Positions 25,630-32,714 of a stretch of DNA of 32,714 bases are shown here, piece after piece. Source of the stretch: Fidelibacterota bacterium (GTDB lineage Bacteria; Fidelibacterota; Marinisomatia; Marinisomatales; UBA1611); the NCBI GenBank assembly GCA_018649625.1, contig JABIHN010000111.1, positions 1 to 32,714 on the forward strand, read 5' to 3'. Below the pieces are notes generated by a model. That model saw nothing but the letters and a program-made list of their open reading frames with translations. It was not told where the DNA came from and made no database searches. Each line of letters opens with the position of its first letter. Position 1 is the stretch's first letter. Both the position numbers and the translations under genes were made by a program.

Positions 25630-26258
25630 TAAAATATATTTTGAAACAGGCTTCGAAGGGAATGACCCTTGTAGAATTATCAGCATCAATTGTTGTAATG
25701 TCTGTCATCGCATTTGGAATGACATCAGGTGCACAAGCTGTAATGCTTCATTACCAGACGGATACAGTTCGTACCGATATTCGTCATTATGGAAATAGCA
25801 TCATTCGAGAAATTACAAGGGAGTTAAATTTAGCACAAAAAATTGAAATTGATGGTCATAATGGCTTCTCTAGGTTGAAATTATATGACACCTTTACCGA
25901 TATAAGTCCTGAGTTATATATCTCCTGTCATAAGAACAATGGTATTGAGTTTGATAGTGATATTCCATTAAATGGTGTTTTGAAATTTCCGAGTGAAGGT
26001 GCCTTCCGTGGTAATGATGAAAGAACAGTCTATGTTAAAGATTTTCTTGTGGAATATGAAAAAGATACTCGTCCCACTTTATCTCTATTCAAATCATCCT
26101 ATGTTCATTTAACTTTAACTATTGCAATGGAAATGGATGTGAATCCAGGTGAACGCGATATTGAAGAAGAGCATACTTTTCACCGGACGGTATTTTTAGG
26201 AACATCTTATATTCAAACTAAAGTTACAGATTCAATGAGTGAAGACGATGAAGTATAG
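25626..26258 (+). CDS. Minor prepilin, PilW-like
   Basis: 210 residues, GTG start overlapping the previous stop. Leader MIKYILKQASKG, mature MTLVELSASIVVMSVIAFGM with Glu5. Short beta-rich globular part. Position between PilV-like and PilX-like genes fits PilW/PilJ, whose role is to prime pilus assembly with the other minor pilins. It overlaps the next gene by 20 bases. Confidence 0.78.
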   Translation: MIKYILKQASKGMTLVELSASIVVMSVIAFGMTSGAQAVMLHYQTDTVRTDIRHYGNSIIREITRELNLAQKIEIDGHNGFSRLKLYDTFTDISPELYISCHKNNGIEFDSDIPLNGVLKFPSEGAFRGNDERTVYVKDFLVEYEKDTRPTLSLFKSSYVHLTLTIAMEMDVNPGERDIEEEHTFHRTVFLGTSYIQTKVTDSMSEDDEV

Positions 26259-28491
26259 ACTTGTAACTCCTGGATCAGTCGCACCGTTGGCAATATTGTT
26301 TACGATGGTGAGCATGGCATTTACAGTCGCTTATTTAAAGAATACCTTTAGTCAAGCAGCGATGGAAAAATATCGCTATTCTGAATGGAAAGCTTTGTAT
26401 GCTGCTGAAGCTGGATTGAATGATGTAGGGATTATAGTCTTGCCTAAAATTTCGGGTGATACATTATTATTAACAGATGGATTTGATTTTGGCAAAGATG
26501 AGAATGACGAACCGATTGGTTCGTATAAAGATATCGCGTGCTCGACCCGACTCCTTCCTAATTCAACTCGAAATGAATATATTGCCTATTCAACGGGTGT
26601 TGCGAATTATGTATCTCCAAGTGGCACAGATGTAGAAATTGAAAGACGTGTATTCACAACGATGGTTCCTACTGGCTTTGAAGAATTCATGTATTTTACA
26701 GATGAGGAAGAACCCACCGGGCCGGGTAATACTGGCGTTGTAAACTTCGGAGCAAATGACCAGCTCGAAGGGAAAATACATACTAACGGTCAAATGACAA
26801 TGAGTTCTTTCGGTTGTCCAGATTTCTCTGGAGAAGTAGCTATAACTCATGATGCAATTGAAGAGTATGGGACAGGAGTTGTTGGGTATAATAACTGTTC
26901 AGATAGTTTTGAAGATGATGATGGTAATATGATTTTAGATACTGTTTCTACTATTGAATATCCTCCATCAAATTCAGCAGAAACTGCTCGACGACATGCG
27001 ACTCGAGTATTCGAAGCAGATGATAAATTATTTAGATCAGGAAAAAAAGATACGTTAATTATGACGGAAATAAACTTTGTTCCGGGTGGATATTGGGCAG
27101 CTCAATGGTGGTATAATATTCCACCTGTTGGCAGTCCCGCAGCAGAATATGATTTTTTTTATGATAGTACTGTAACTGATTTAACTTGTTTCACAGGAAC
27201 ATTGCACTTATTTCCCAATAACTTTGATAATATAACTAATACGTATAATGGAAATTTTCTCGTTATGAGTAGTACAGATGCATCGGGAAATAATGTCATG
27301 GATGAAATTATTGATTTAATAGAAAATGGTGATTTAATTCAAATTAAAAATAATAGTAGCACAAAGATTTTATCATTTACAGCAACAGCAGCAGCATCAC
27401 TTGGTACAGATCGCATACGAGTTTCTTATTTAACTACTACTTTAAATTACTTTGGGCCTACAGGTGAAGGATTTAACCATGGTGAACCTATTACATTTGT
27501 AAATACCAGTGCATCCACAGGGCTCAACTCAGATGTAGAATGGAATTCATTCCATTATTATCATGATCATTTAGATATTGTAGGTGCGTATTGTGAAGCG
27601 GGTCGTATCCAGCATTTTGATTTTGAATATTGGAACTTCGGTGGAATATCTGGAAATAATTGTGATATATTTTCTTGTCCTGATATTATTTATAATAGTG
27701 AATATGTTCATATGAACCGAACATTTTTTGCCGGCGGATCATCACCAACTGTTATTTATGTCAAAGGTGGACAGGTTTTAGTGCGAGGGACTATTGATGG
27801 TCAATATTCAATAGTTACAGACGATTATACTGAATATAGACGCCACGACGATTTAACAAAAATTGATCGAGTTTGGGGTAACATTTGGTTAATAAATGAT
27901 ATAGTTTATGAAAACTCGTGGGCCAGTGGCTCTGTTATGACGCCTGCTAATGGCGGGTCAAATGGAGTTCTCGGGCTTATTGCTGGTGGAAATGTTATTA
28001 TTGCGAATACGCGACCAAATGGTGCACAAAACAGACAATTTGGTCAAGATATTATAATTAATGCTTCTATTTTGGCAATGAATGGTGGTTTTATTTCCCA
28101 TTATTGGCAAAACTCGTTAACAAATTTTCATGATGCTGTTCCTATTACTTGGAATGGCATTACAAGTGTTATCGCCGATGGTCGTGGTGGTCATAGGAAT
28201 TATTATATAGAACAAACAGGAATTGCACCGAACTACAATGGTAGTTATACAGGAACTCAAGATTATAGAGGCGACGTGAACTTGTGGGGTTCGATAGTTC
28301 AATTAAGACGTGGTTATATGCTTCGAAATGCAAGTGGCCCATATAATGTGAATGCTCCCGGTGTTGGATATGATAAAAATTATCATTACGATTACAATTT
28401 ACGGCTCACGCCGCCACCTTGGTTTCCAAATTTGGAAAGTGAAAGTGGTGAAGTAATTTTAAAAATGGCTTCTTATGGTGAAGCTAAATAA
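26239..28491 (+). CDS. Large PilX-like/DUF4900 pilus protein, possible tip adhesin
   Basis: 750 residues; GTG at 26239, or ATG at 26248. N-terminus MKTMKYRLVTPG then SVAPLAILFTMVSMAFTVAYL: a prepilin-like hydrophobic helix whose mature position 5 is Leu, not Glu, followed by 'ALYAAEAGLNDVG', the PilX N-terminal pattern. From about residue 170, 'VVNFGANDQLEGKIHTNGQMTMSSFGC' matches DUF4900, a domain of pilus-cluster proteins. The rest is an Asn/Tyr/Gly-rich beta-type region with about seven Cys. PilX is normally under 200 residues, so this is an enlarged version. A tip pilin lacking Glu5, like GspK, would cap the fibre; adhesion is an inference. Confidence 0.74.
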   Translation: MKTMKYRLVTPGSVAPLAILFTMVSMAFTVAYLKNTFSQAAMEKYRYSEWKALYAAEAGLNDVGIIVLPKISGDTLLLTDGFDFGKDENDEPIGSYKDIACSTRLLPNSTRNEYIAYSTGVANYVSPSGTDVEIERRVFTTMVPTGFEEFMYFTDEEEPTGPGNTGVVNFGANDQLEGKIHTNGQMTMSSFGCPDFSGEVAITHDAIEEYGTGVVGYNNCSDSFEDDDGNMILDTVSTIEYPPSNSAETARRHATRVFEADDKLFRSGKKDTLIMTEINFVPGGYWAAQWWYNIPPVGSPAAEYDFFYDSTVTDLTCFTGTLHLFPNNFDNITNTYNGNFLVMSSTDASGNNVMDEIIDLIENGDLIQIKNNSSTKILSFTATAAASLGTDRIRVSYLTTTLNYFGPTGEGFNHGEPITFVNTSASTGLNSDVEWNSFHYYHDHLDIVGAYCEAGRIQHFDFEYWNFGGISGNNCDIFSCPDIIYNSEYVHMNRTFFAGGSSPTVIYVKGGQVLVRGTIDGQYSIVTDDYTEYRRHDDLTKIDRVWGNIWLINDIVYENSWASGSVMTPANGGSNGVLGLIAGGNVIIANTRPNGAQNRQFGQDIIINASILAMNGGFISHYWQNSLTNFHDAVPITWNGITSVIADGRGGHRNYYIEQTGIAPNYNGSYTGTQDYRGDVNLWGSIVQLRRGYMLRNASGPYNVNAPGVGYDKNYHYDYNLRLTPPPWFPNLESESGEVILKMASYGEAK

Positions 28492-28515
28492 ACCTATTAA
28501 TTTAAAAGAGAAAAA

Positions 28516-29574
28516 ATGTATCTTGGATTAGACATTGGGAGACAATACATAAAAATGGTCTCCGTAGAAAAAACAAAAGATGGCTTTAAAATATTAGATG
28601 CTGGTGCAAGATTAGTGCCAGAACCAAATACTGCCTTTGATCCTGAAAAAATAGATAAAACGCTCTGGGTAATGGCAGTGAAAGAGTTGTTTAAACAGCA
28701 AGGATTAAACCCGAAAAAAATCAAAGGACTCATAACTGGAATCAGTGGTTCTTCTGCCAGTGTAAAACAAATTACAACAATGGAAATGCCTACAGATGAA
28801 CTGAAATCCGCTATGACATTTGAAGCTCGAAAACATATTCCAATGGATGGTACTGATGCTGTAATTGATTTTCAAATATTAGGATCAAATGAACGTGAAA
28901 TGGATAAAATAGATGTGGGGTTGGTTGCTTGTACAAAGGGGGCTTTAAATCTTCATATGGATTTGATAAAAGAATGTGGCCTTAAACCAGGTATTGTAGA
29001 TGTGAACCCAATTGCAATGAGTAATGCATTTTCTTTTATTAAAGAATTACCGGATGATGGTTTAGTTGTGGTTTTAGATATTGGTGCAGTTTCATCTACT
29101 TTAGTCGTATATGGAAAAGGAAAGCAATTTTTTACACGTGACCTTCCAATTGGTGGTCATCATTTTGTGAAAGAATTAGCTAACCAAAAAGATATTTCTT
29201 ATACTGATGCACAAGACTTACACTACAAGGAAGGTGTATCCGCGTCCATAAAAAGCGTTTCAACCGATACTGATGCAGTAGTTGGAATTGCTGAAAAAAC
29301 CGTTTATGATAATTTGGTTGAAGATTTAAGACGTTCTTTACGCTTTTATGCTAAACAAACGGGTCAAAGTTTTTTTCTTAAAATATTTTTATCCGGTGGT
29401 TCTGGAAATACACCTGGTTTAACAGATTTTATTCATAGCAAATTAAATATTGAATGTGCAGTTTTTGATCCCTTTGAAAATATGGCAGGTGCTGAAGATC
29501 TTTCAGTAAGCAATAGTTGCCAATATACGACTGCACTTGGTTTAGGAATTCGGGGAGGGATGGTCAATGAGTAA
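28516..29574 (+). CDS. pilM: Type IV pilus assembly protein PilM
   Basis: 352 residues, normal PilM length. Actin/FtsA-like ATPase fold: 'LGLDIGRQYIKMVSVEK' (phosphate 1), 'VVVLDIGAVSSTLVVYGKG' (phosphate 2), 'IFLSGGSGNTPGL' (adenosine) and 'TALGLGIRG' at the end. PilM is cytoplasmic and binds the N-terminal tail of PilN, tying the inner-membrane ring to the ATPases. It overlaps pilN by 8 bases. Confidence 0.93.
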   Translation: MYLGLDIGRQYIKMVSVEKTKDGFKILDAGARLVPEPNTAFDPEKIDKTLWVMAVKELFKQQGLNPKKIKGLITGISGSSASVKQITTMEMPTDELKSAMTFEARKHIPMDGTDAVIDFQILGSNEREMDKIDVGLVACTKGALNLHMDLIKECGLKPGIVDVNPIAMSNAFSFIKELPDDGLVVVLDIGAVSSTLVVYGKGKQFFTRDLPIGGHHFVKELANQKDISYTDAQDLHYKEGVSASIKSVSTDTDAVVGIAEKTVYDNLVEDLRRSLRFYAKQTGQSFFLKIFLSGGSGNTPGLTDFIHSKLNIECAVFDPFENMAGAEDLSVSNSCQYTTALGLGIRGGMVNE

Positions 29575-30133
29575 ACAATATATATTGATCAATTTAAATA
29601 AAGCTGAAAGTGCTGAATCCAGACTTGAAAAAATTCGCGAAAAAGCCCGTTGGGGAATTTTCGGAGTATTAATCATCCTTTTGCTTGGAATGAATATTCG
29701 AGTATGGATGATTGGCTCAGGTTATAATAGCATCATTAAACAAAAAGATAATGAAGTGAGCCGATTAAAATCGGATATCGCTAAACTTGAATCTGAAGGT
29801 AAAAATTTATCTAAATATGATATAATGGAATTTGCTGATTTGGAACAGGGAAGATTCTTGTGGGCGCAAAACATGGAAGAATTGGGAAAACTGACACCGG
29901 ATGATATGGCAATTACTGGATTAAGATTTAAACGAGAAAAACTTATTATTCGCGGTATAGCTTTAACTTTTGAAGATAGAAAAGATTTTGAAATTATAGA
30001 TGAATATGTTCAAACCTTGAGACGGAATAAAACATTCTCGGGCAATTTTGCGAAAATTAAATATGTAGGTCATAGTAAAATCACCGTTAGGGGACAAGAT
30101 ATTGTCCGATTTGAAGTTGAAGCAACCATCTAA
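29567..30133 (+). CDS. pilN: Type IV pilus assembly protein PilN
   Basis: 188 residues. The short cytosolic start MSKQYILINLNKAES holds the INLN motif that binds PilM. One transmembrane helix (residues ~28-48), a coiled coil (~57-85), then a ferredoxin-like periplasmic domain ('PDDMAITGLRFKREKLIIRG'). Inner-membrane alignment subcomplex. Overlaps pilM by 8 bases; 43 bases to pilO. Confidence 0.88.
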   Translation: MSKQYILINLNKAESAESRLEKIREKARWGIFGVLIILLLGMNIRVWMIGSGYNSIIKQKDNEVSRLKSDIAKLESEGKNLSKYDIMEFADLEQGRFLWAQNMEELGKLTPDDMAITGLRFKREKLIIRGIALTFEDRKDFEIIDEYVQTLRRNKTFSGNFAKIKYVGHSKITVRGQDIVRFEVEATI

Positions 30134-30176
30134 ATTTTATTAACAAGCAATATTATTAAACAAAATAAATAATCAT

Positions 30177-30752
30177 ATGGCAGAAAAACGTAATATAATA
30201 TTATTTGGTGCAGTCATTTTACTCACCATCTCTTATTGGGTGAGTGCATCTACTTTGATAGGTGAAAAGCCTTTTAAAATAAAACTTCTAGAAATGGAAC
30301 AACAAGAATTAAATGAAAACTTAATTAGTGCCCAAATTTTAGCGAGTCAATTAGATAGAGTATTTACACTCTTTCAGGAAAATTTAGCATTGTCAAAAGC
30401 AGACTCATTAGCTGATGATGCCAACTTACCTTTCTTAAATAATTTGACAGATATGTTAGAAAATTTAGATATTAAATTATTGGGCATTAAACCAAAACAA
30501 CGAATTGATAAAAGTAATTATTTCAAAGCCCCTTACATCATTACTTTGGAATGTACTTTTGAACAATTTGGTCGATTCCTTTCCGAAATTGAACGTTCAC
30601 CAAGATTAATAACTATTGATGAATTTGAAGTCAAGAATGGGATAGAGCGAATTAAGGCTAATATTATGGAAGAAAAACTTATCTACCAGGAATTTGTTGT
30701 CAATATATCCACGATAACATTGGTGAAATCTAAATCAAAGGTATCATCATGA
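30177..30752 (+). CDS. pilO: Type IV pilus assembly protein PilO
   Basis: 191 residues. One transmembrane helix near the start ('IILFGAVILLTISYWVSAS'), a coiled coil, then a periplasmic ferredoxin-like domain with the PilO pattern 'ITLECTFEQFGRFLSEIERSPRLITIDEFEV'. It dimerises with PilN and links the inner-membrane ring to PilP. It overlaps the next gene by four bases (ATGA). Confidence 0.87.
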   Translation: MAEKRNIILFGAVILLTISYWVSASTLIGEKPFKIKLLEMEQQELNENLISAQILASQLDRVFTLFQENLALSKADSLADDANLPFLNNLTDMLENLDIKLLGIKPKQRIDKSNYFKAPYIITLECTFEQFGRFLSEIERSPRLITIDEFEVKNGIERIKANIMEEKLIYQEFVVNISTITLVKSKSKVSS

Positions 30753-31360
30753 GTGAAAGATCCGTTACAATTTGGAATTTAGTAATTGGCTTGGCAATTT
30801 TTTCATTGATTGCATCAAGTTTTAAACTTTTTCCTATGAATACAAAATATGGCAAACTGAAAGCACGTTCCCAAAATGTACAATTTGGTACGGACAAGGA
30901 ATTAGAGAATATAATTACTTATCTTGAAAAACGATTAGAAGAACGAAGCCAATATTATTTCTCTATCGAAAATACGCCAATGATGCTTACCAATGTACTA
31001 ACCCTTGCAGATGGAACTGGGCGTCATACCCGTCGTAATCGGAATGCTCTTAGAGTTGCCTTGGTTTACCAAAGGGAAGATTATTTTCAAGCACAACTAG
31101 ACTATAGAGGAAAGGCTTTTACTGTTAGTGTAGGAGATACAGTTCAAAATATTGGTGTTATTGAAATGATTGACAAAACTCAAGTATTAATTAATACGGG
31201 TAAAGAAGTGAAATCTTATTCTACACCCCAAAATGGGATTATAGGCATTGAAGGTGGAACGAGTATGATTAAAGTTTCTAATCGAAAAAAATATAAAATC
31301 GATAAAGGCGAGATGAATCTTTTAGTCAATTCGTCCAATAAAATTAAACCAAACAAATAA
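30749..31360 (+). CDS. PilP-position pilus protein with N-terminal membrane anchor
   Basis: 203 residues between pilO and pilQ, the place normally held by pilP. It has an N-terminal membrane helix ('NLVIGLAIFSLIASSFKLFP', ~9-28) and no lipobox Cys, unlike proteobacterial PilP lipoproteins. A coiled segment (~45-75) follows. Residues ~105-155, 'LDYRGKAFTVSVGDTVQNIG' then 'VIEMIDKTQVLINTG', form a short beta barrel like the C-terminal homology-region domain of PilP/GspC that binds the secretin N0 domain. The name PilP is therefore a functional guess from place and fold. pilQ begins one base after its stop. Confidence 0.62.
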   Translation: MSERSVTIWNLVIGLAIFSLIASSFKLFPMNTKYGKLKARSQNVQFGTDKELENIITYLEKRLEERSQYYFSIENTPMMLTNVLTLADGTGRHTRRNRNALRVALVYQREDYFQAQLDYRGKAFTVSVGDTVQNIGVIEMIDKTQVLINTGKEVKSYSTPQNGIIGIEGGTSMIKVSNRKKYKIDKGEMNLLVNSSNKIKPNK

Positions 31361-31361
31361 A

Positions 31362-32714
31362 ATGAAACAAACGATTAAGGATAAAACCATTATGAACTTT
31401 TTTAACCCGGCAAAATTTCTTTTGTTGATATATATTTTACTTGTTCCAATATCTGGACAAAATTTAGATGAAAATGAAGCGAAAAGTGCCTTAATTACAA
31501 TGCATGCTGAAGATGCTTTTTTACCAAGTATTTTAGCCATCCTCGCTCAAGAAAGTGGATATAATATTGTAACAGATCCGAATGTAAATCGGCAAGATAA
31601 AATATCAATTCATTTAGATGAAGTTCCGATTGAACAAGCAATCAATTTAATTGTTCGTGCAGTGGGGCTCAGTTATGAAATGGTAGGAAATTCATTTCTT
31701 GTCGCAGATCCTAAAAAATTAAAAGAAGAAGTGGGTGTAACATCTTATGTAGTGGATTTGAAATATGCAACGGCCGTTGATGTAAAAGAAATGCTTCAGG
31801 ATATATCAAAACAAGTTCAAGTTGATATCCCGGGAAATAAATTATTAATTCATGCATCTCCAAAGAAAATTGCAGAAATAATTAAAGTGGTTAAAAAAAT
31901 AGATGTACCTGCAATTCAAATAATGTTGGAAACACGATTGATTGAAGTCGCTGCTGATGTGGAAGAACAATTGGGAATTGATTGGTCAAGGTTATCTAAA
32001 GTCACAAATATTTTCGCCGAGACAGGTAATCCGCTTACGGATGGCGGTGGATCTATATTACCCCCGACAGAAACGAGAGGTCAACTACCAAAAGAAATGG
32101 ATTTCAATAGGTTAAGCCTTGAAAAGGGGTTGACATCGTTCTTTCCAAAATATTTTAGTCGACAATTAACTGCATTTGATATGACGTTAGAATTACTTCA
32201 GAAAAATAATAAAGCTGAAGTGTTAGCTGATTCTAGATTAACGACAATCAATGGACGAGAAGCGAATATTAAACTTGTTGATATTGTTCCTTATATTTTG
32301 AGCTCTGGTGGAGTCGGTGGCCAGGTTCAAGTCCAAAGAGAAGAAGTCGGAATTAAATTGAAAATATTACCTACTGTCAATACTGATGGATATATAACTG
32401 TAAGAGTTGAACCTGAAGTTTCAACTATTTTTGAGTTTATTGGTCCCGACAAAAATATTCCACGTGTTAAAAGTAGAACATCTTCTACGACAATTCGAGT
32501 AAAGGATGGAGAATCTATCATCATTGGCGGATTATTGAGTAACGATAGGAAAAAAACAACTTTTCAAGTTCCAATTTTAAATAAAATCCCTTGGCTAGGT
32601 AAAAAGTTGTTTACATCAAATGGAGTTATTGAAAGGAAAACTGATATGATAATTCAAATAACACCTAGAATTGTTCAAGATGCTTATACTGGTATTGAAA
32701 AAACAGCAGATATG
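31362..32714 (+). CDS. pilQ: Type IV pilus secretin PilQ (3' partial)
   Basis: 451 codons, open to the window end. Start ATG 31362, with an alternative ATG at 31392 that gives a shorter signal peptide (MNFFNPAKFLLLIYILLVPI). An STN/N0 domain (residues ~45-125, 'MHAEDAFLPSILAILAQESG' to 'SFLVADP') and an N1 domain (~128-185, 'SYVVDLKYATAVDVKEML') precede the secretin domain, which carries the signature VPILNKIPWLGKKLF and ends near 'IIQITPRIV'. The protein forms the outer-membrane ring through which the pilus passes. Nearly all of the secretin domain is present, so only a short C-terminus is missing. No AMIN domain is seen, which is shorter than proteobacterial PilQ. Confidence 0.92.
   Translation, partial: MKQTIKDKTIMNFFNPAKFLLLIYILLVPISGQNLDENEAKSALITMHAEDAFLPSILAILAQESGYNIVTDPNVNRQDKISIHLDEVPIEQAINLIVRAVGLSYEMVGNSFLVADPKKLKEEVGVTSYVVDLKYATAVDVKEMLQDISKQVQVDIPGNKLLIHASPKKIAEIIKVVKKIDVPAIQIMLETRLIEVAADVEEQLGIDWSRLSKVTNIFAETGNPLTDGGGSILPPTETRGQLPKEMDFNRLSLEKGLTSFFPKYFSRQLTAFDMTLELLQKNNKAEVLADSRLTTINGREANIKLVDIVPYILSSGGVGGQVQVQREEVGIKLKILPTVNTDGYITVRVEPEVSTIFEFIGPDKNIPRVKSRTSSTTIRVKDGESIIIGGLLSNDRKKTTFQVPILNKIPWLGKKLFTSNGVIERKTDMIIQITPRIVQDAYTGIEKTADM

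Noticed and set aside
1-32714. CRISPR array, insertion sequence, prophage or defence island
   Set aside because: No regularly spaced repeats, no transposase or integrase, no phage structural gene and no recognisable defence gene; the tRNA-Ser gene has no attachment-like repeat beside it that I can see.

Overview
The window is AT-rich, densely coded bacterial DNA. Four large secreted proteins end in the same type IX secretion (T9SS) tail, a ~90-residue Ig-like domain opened by a (Y/F)PNPFNP motif and closed by a short LLK/YLK end. That tail, together with few clear Shine-Dalgarno sites, one possible TAnnTTTG promoter and a split proton-pumping transhydrogenase, points to the Fibrobacteres-Chlorobi-Bacteroidetes superphylum. 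Candidatus Marinimicrobia (SAR406) or an Ignavibacteria-like lineage is my best guess; this is inferred from style, not from a marker gene.

Layout. (1) 3-7134, plus strand: the 3' part of a giant Ig/cadherin-like T9SS protein, a TPR lipoprotein, then tadA and mnmH, two tRNA wobble-base enzymes. (2) 7173-10283, minus strand: small envelope or unknown proteins (unknown secreted protein, DUF6370-like, SEC-C membrane protein with a duplicated His-rich motif, YfiM/DUF2279-like, YggT, cupin), an unlisted 57-codon basic ORF, and tRNA-Ser(CGA). (3) 10316-13001, plus strand: a small acidic protein, an unknown secreted protein, a NYN-domain putative RNase, the broken remains of a cold-shock protein gene, and a TerB-like/SPOR-like membrane protein. 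(4) 13088-15885, minus strand: pntAA-pntAB-pntB. (5) 16005-23538, plus strand: three T9SS cargo proteins (beta-helix protein, small beta-rich protein, M6-family metalloprotease with a second domain and an RTX-like segment). (6) 23671 to the end, plus strand: a type IV pilus cluster of major-type pilin, pilT, PilV-, PilW- and PilX-like minor pilins, pilM, pilN, pilO, a PilP-position protein and the secretin pilQ, which runs off the window.

How the parts fit. The pil cluster covers the retraction ATPase, the inner-membrane alignment complex and the outer-membrane pore, and its minor pilins could form a tip complex. The extension ATPase PilB, platform PilC and peptidase PilD are not in the window. 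The T9SS cargoes are probably surface-attached or released, for binding and for peptide breakdown. No complete new defence or metabolic system is visible. The most notable items are the collapsed csp gene, the very large PilX-like protein without the pilin Glu5, and the composite M6 protease.
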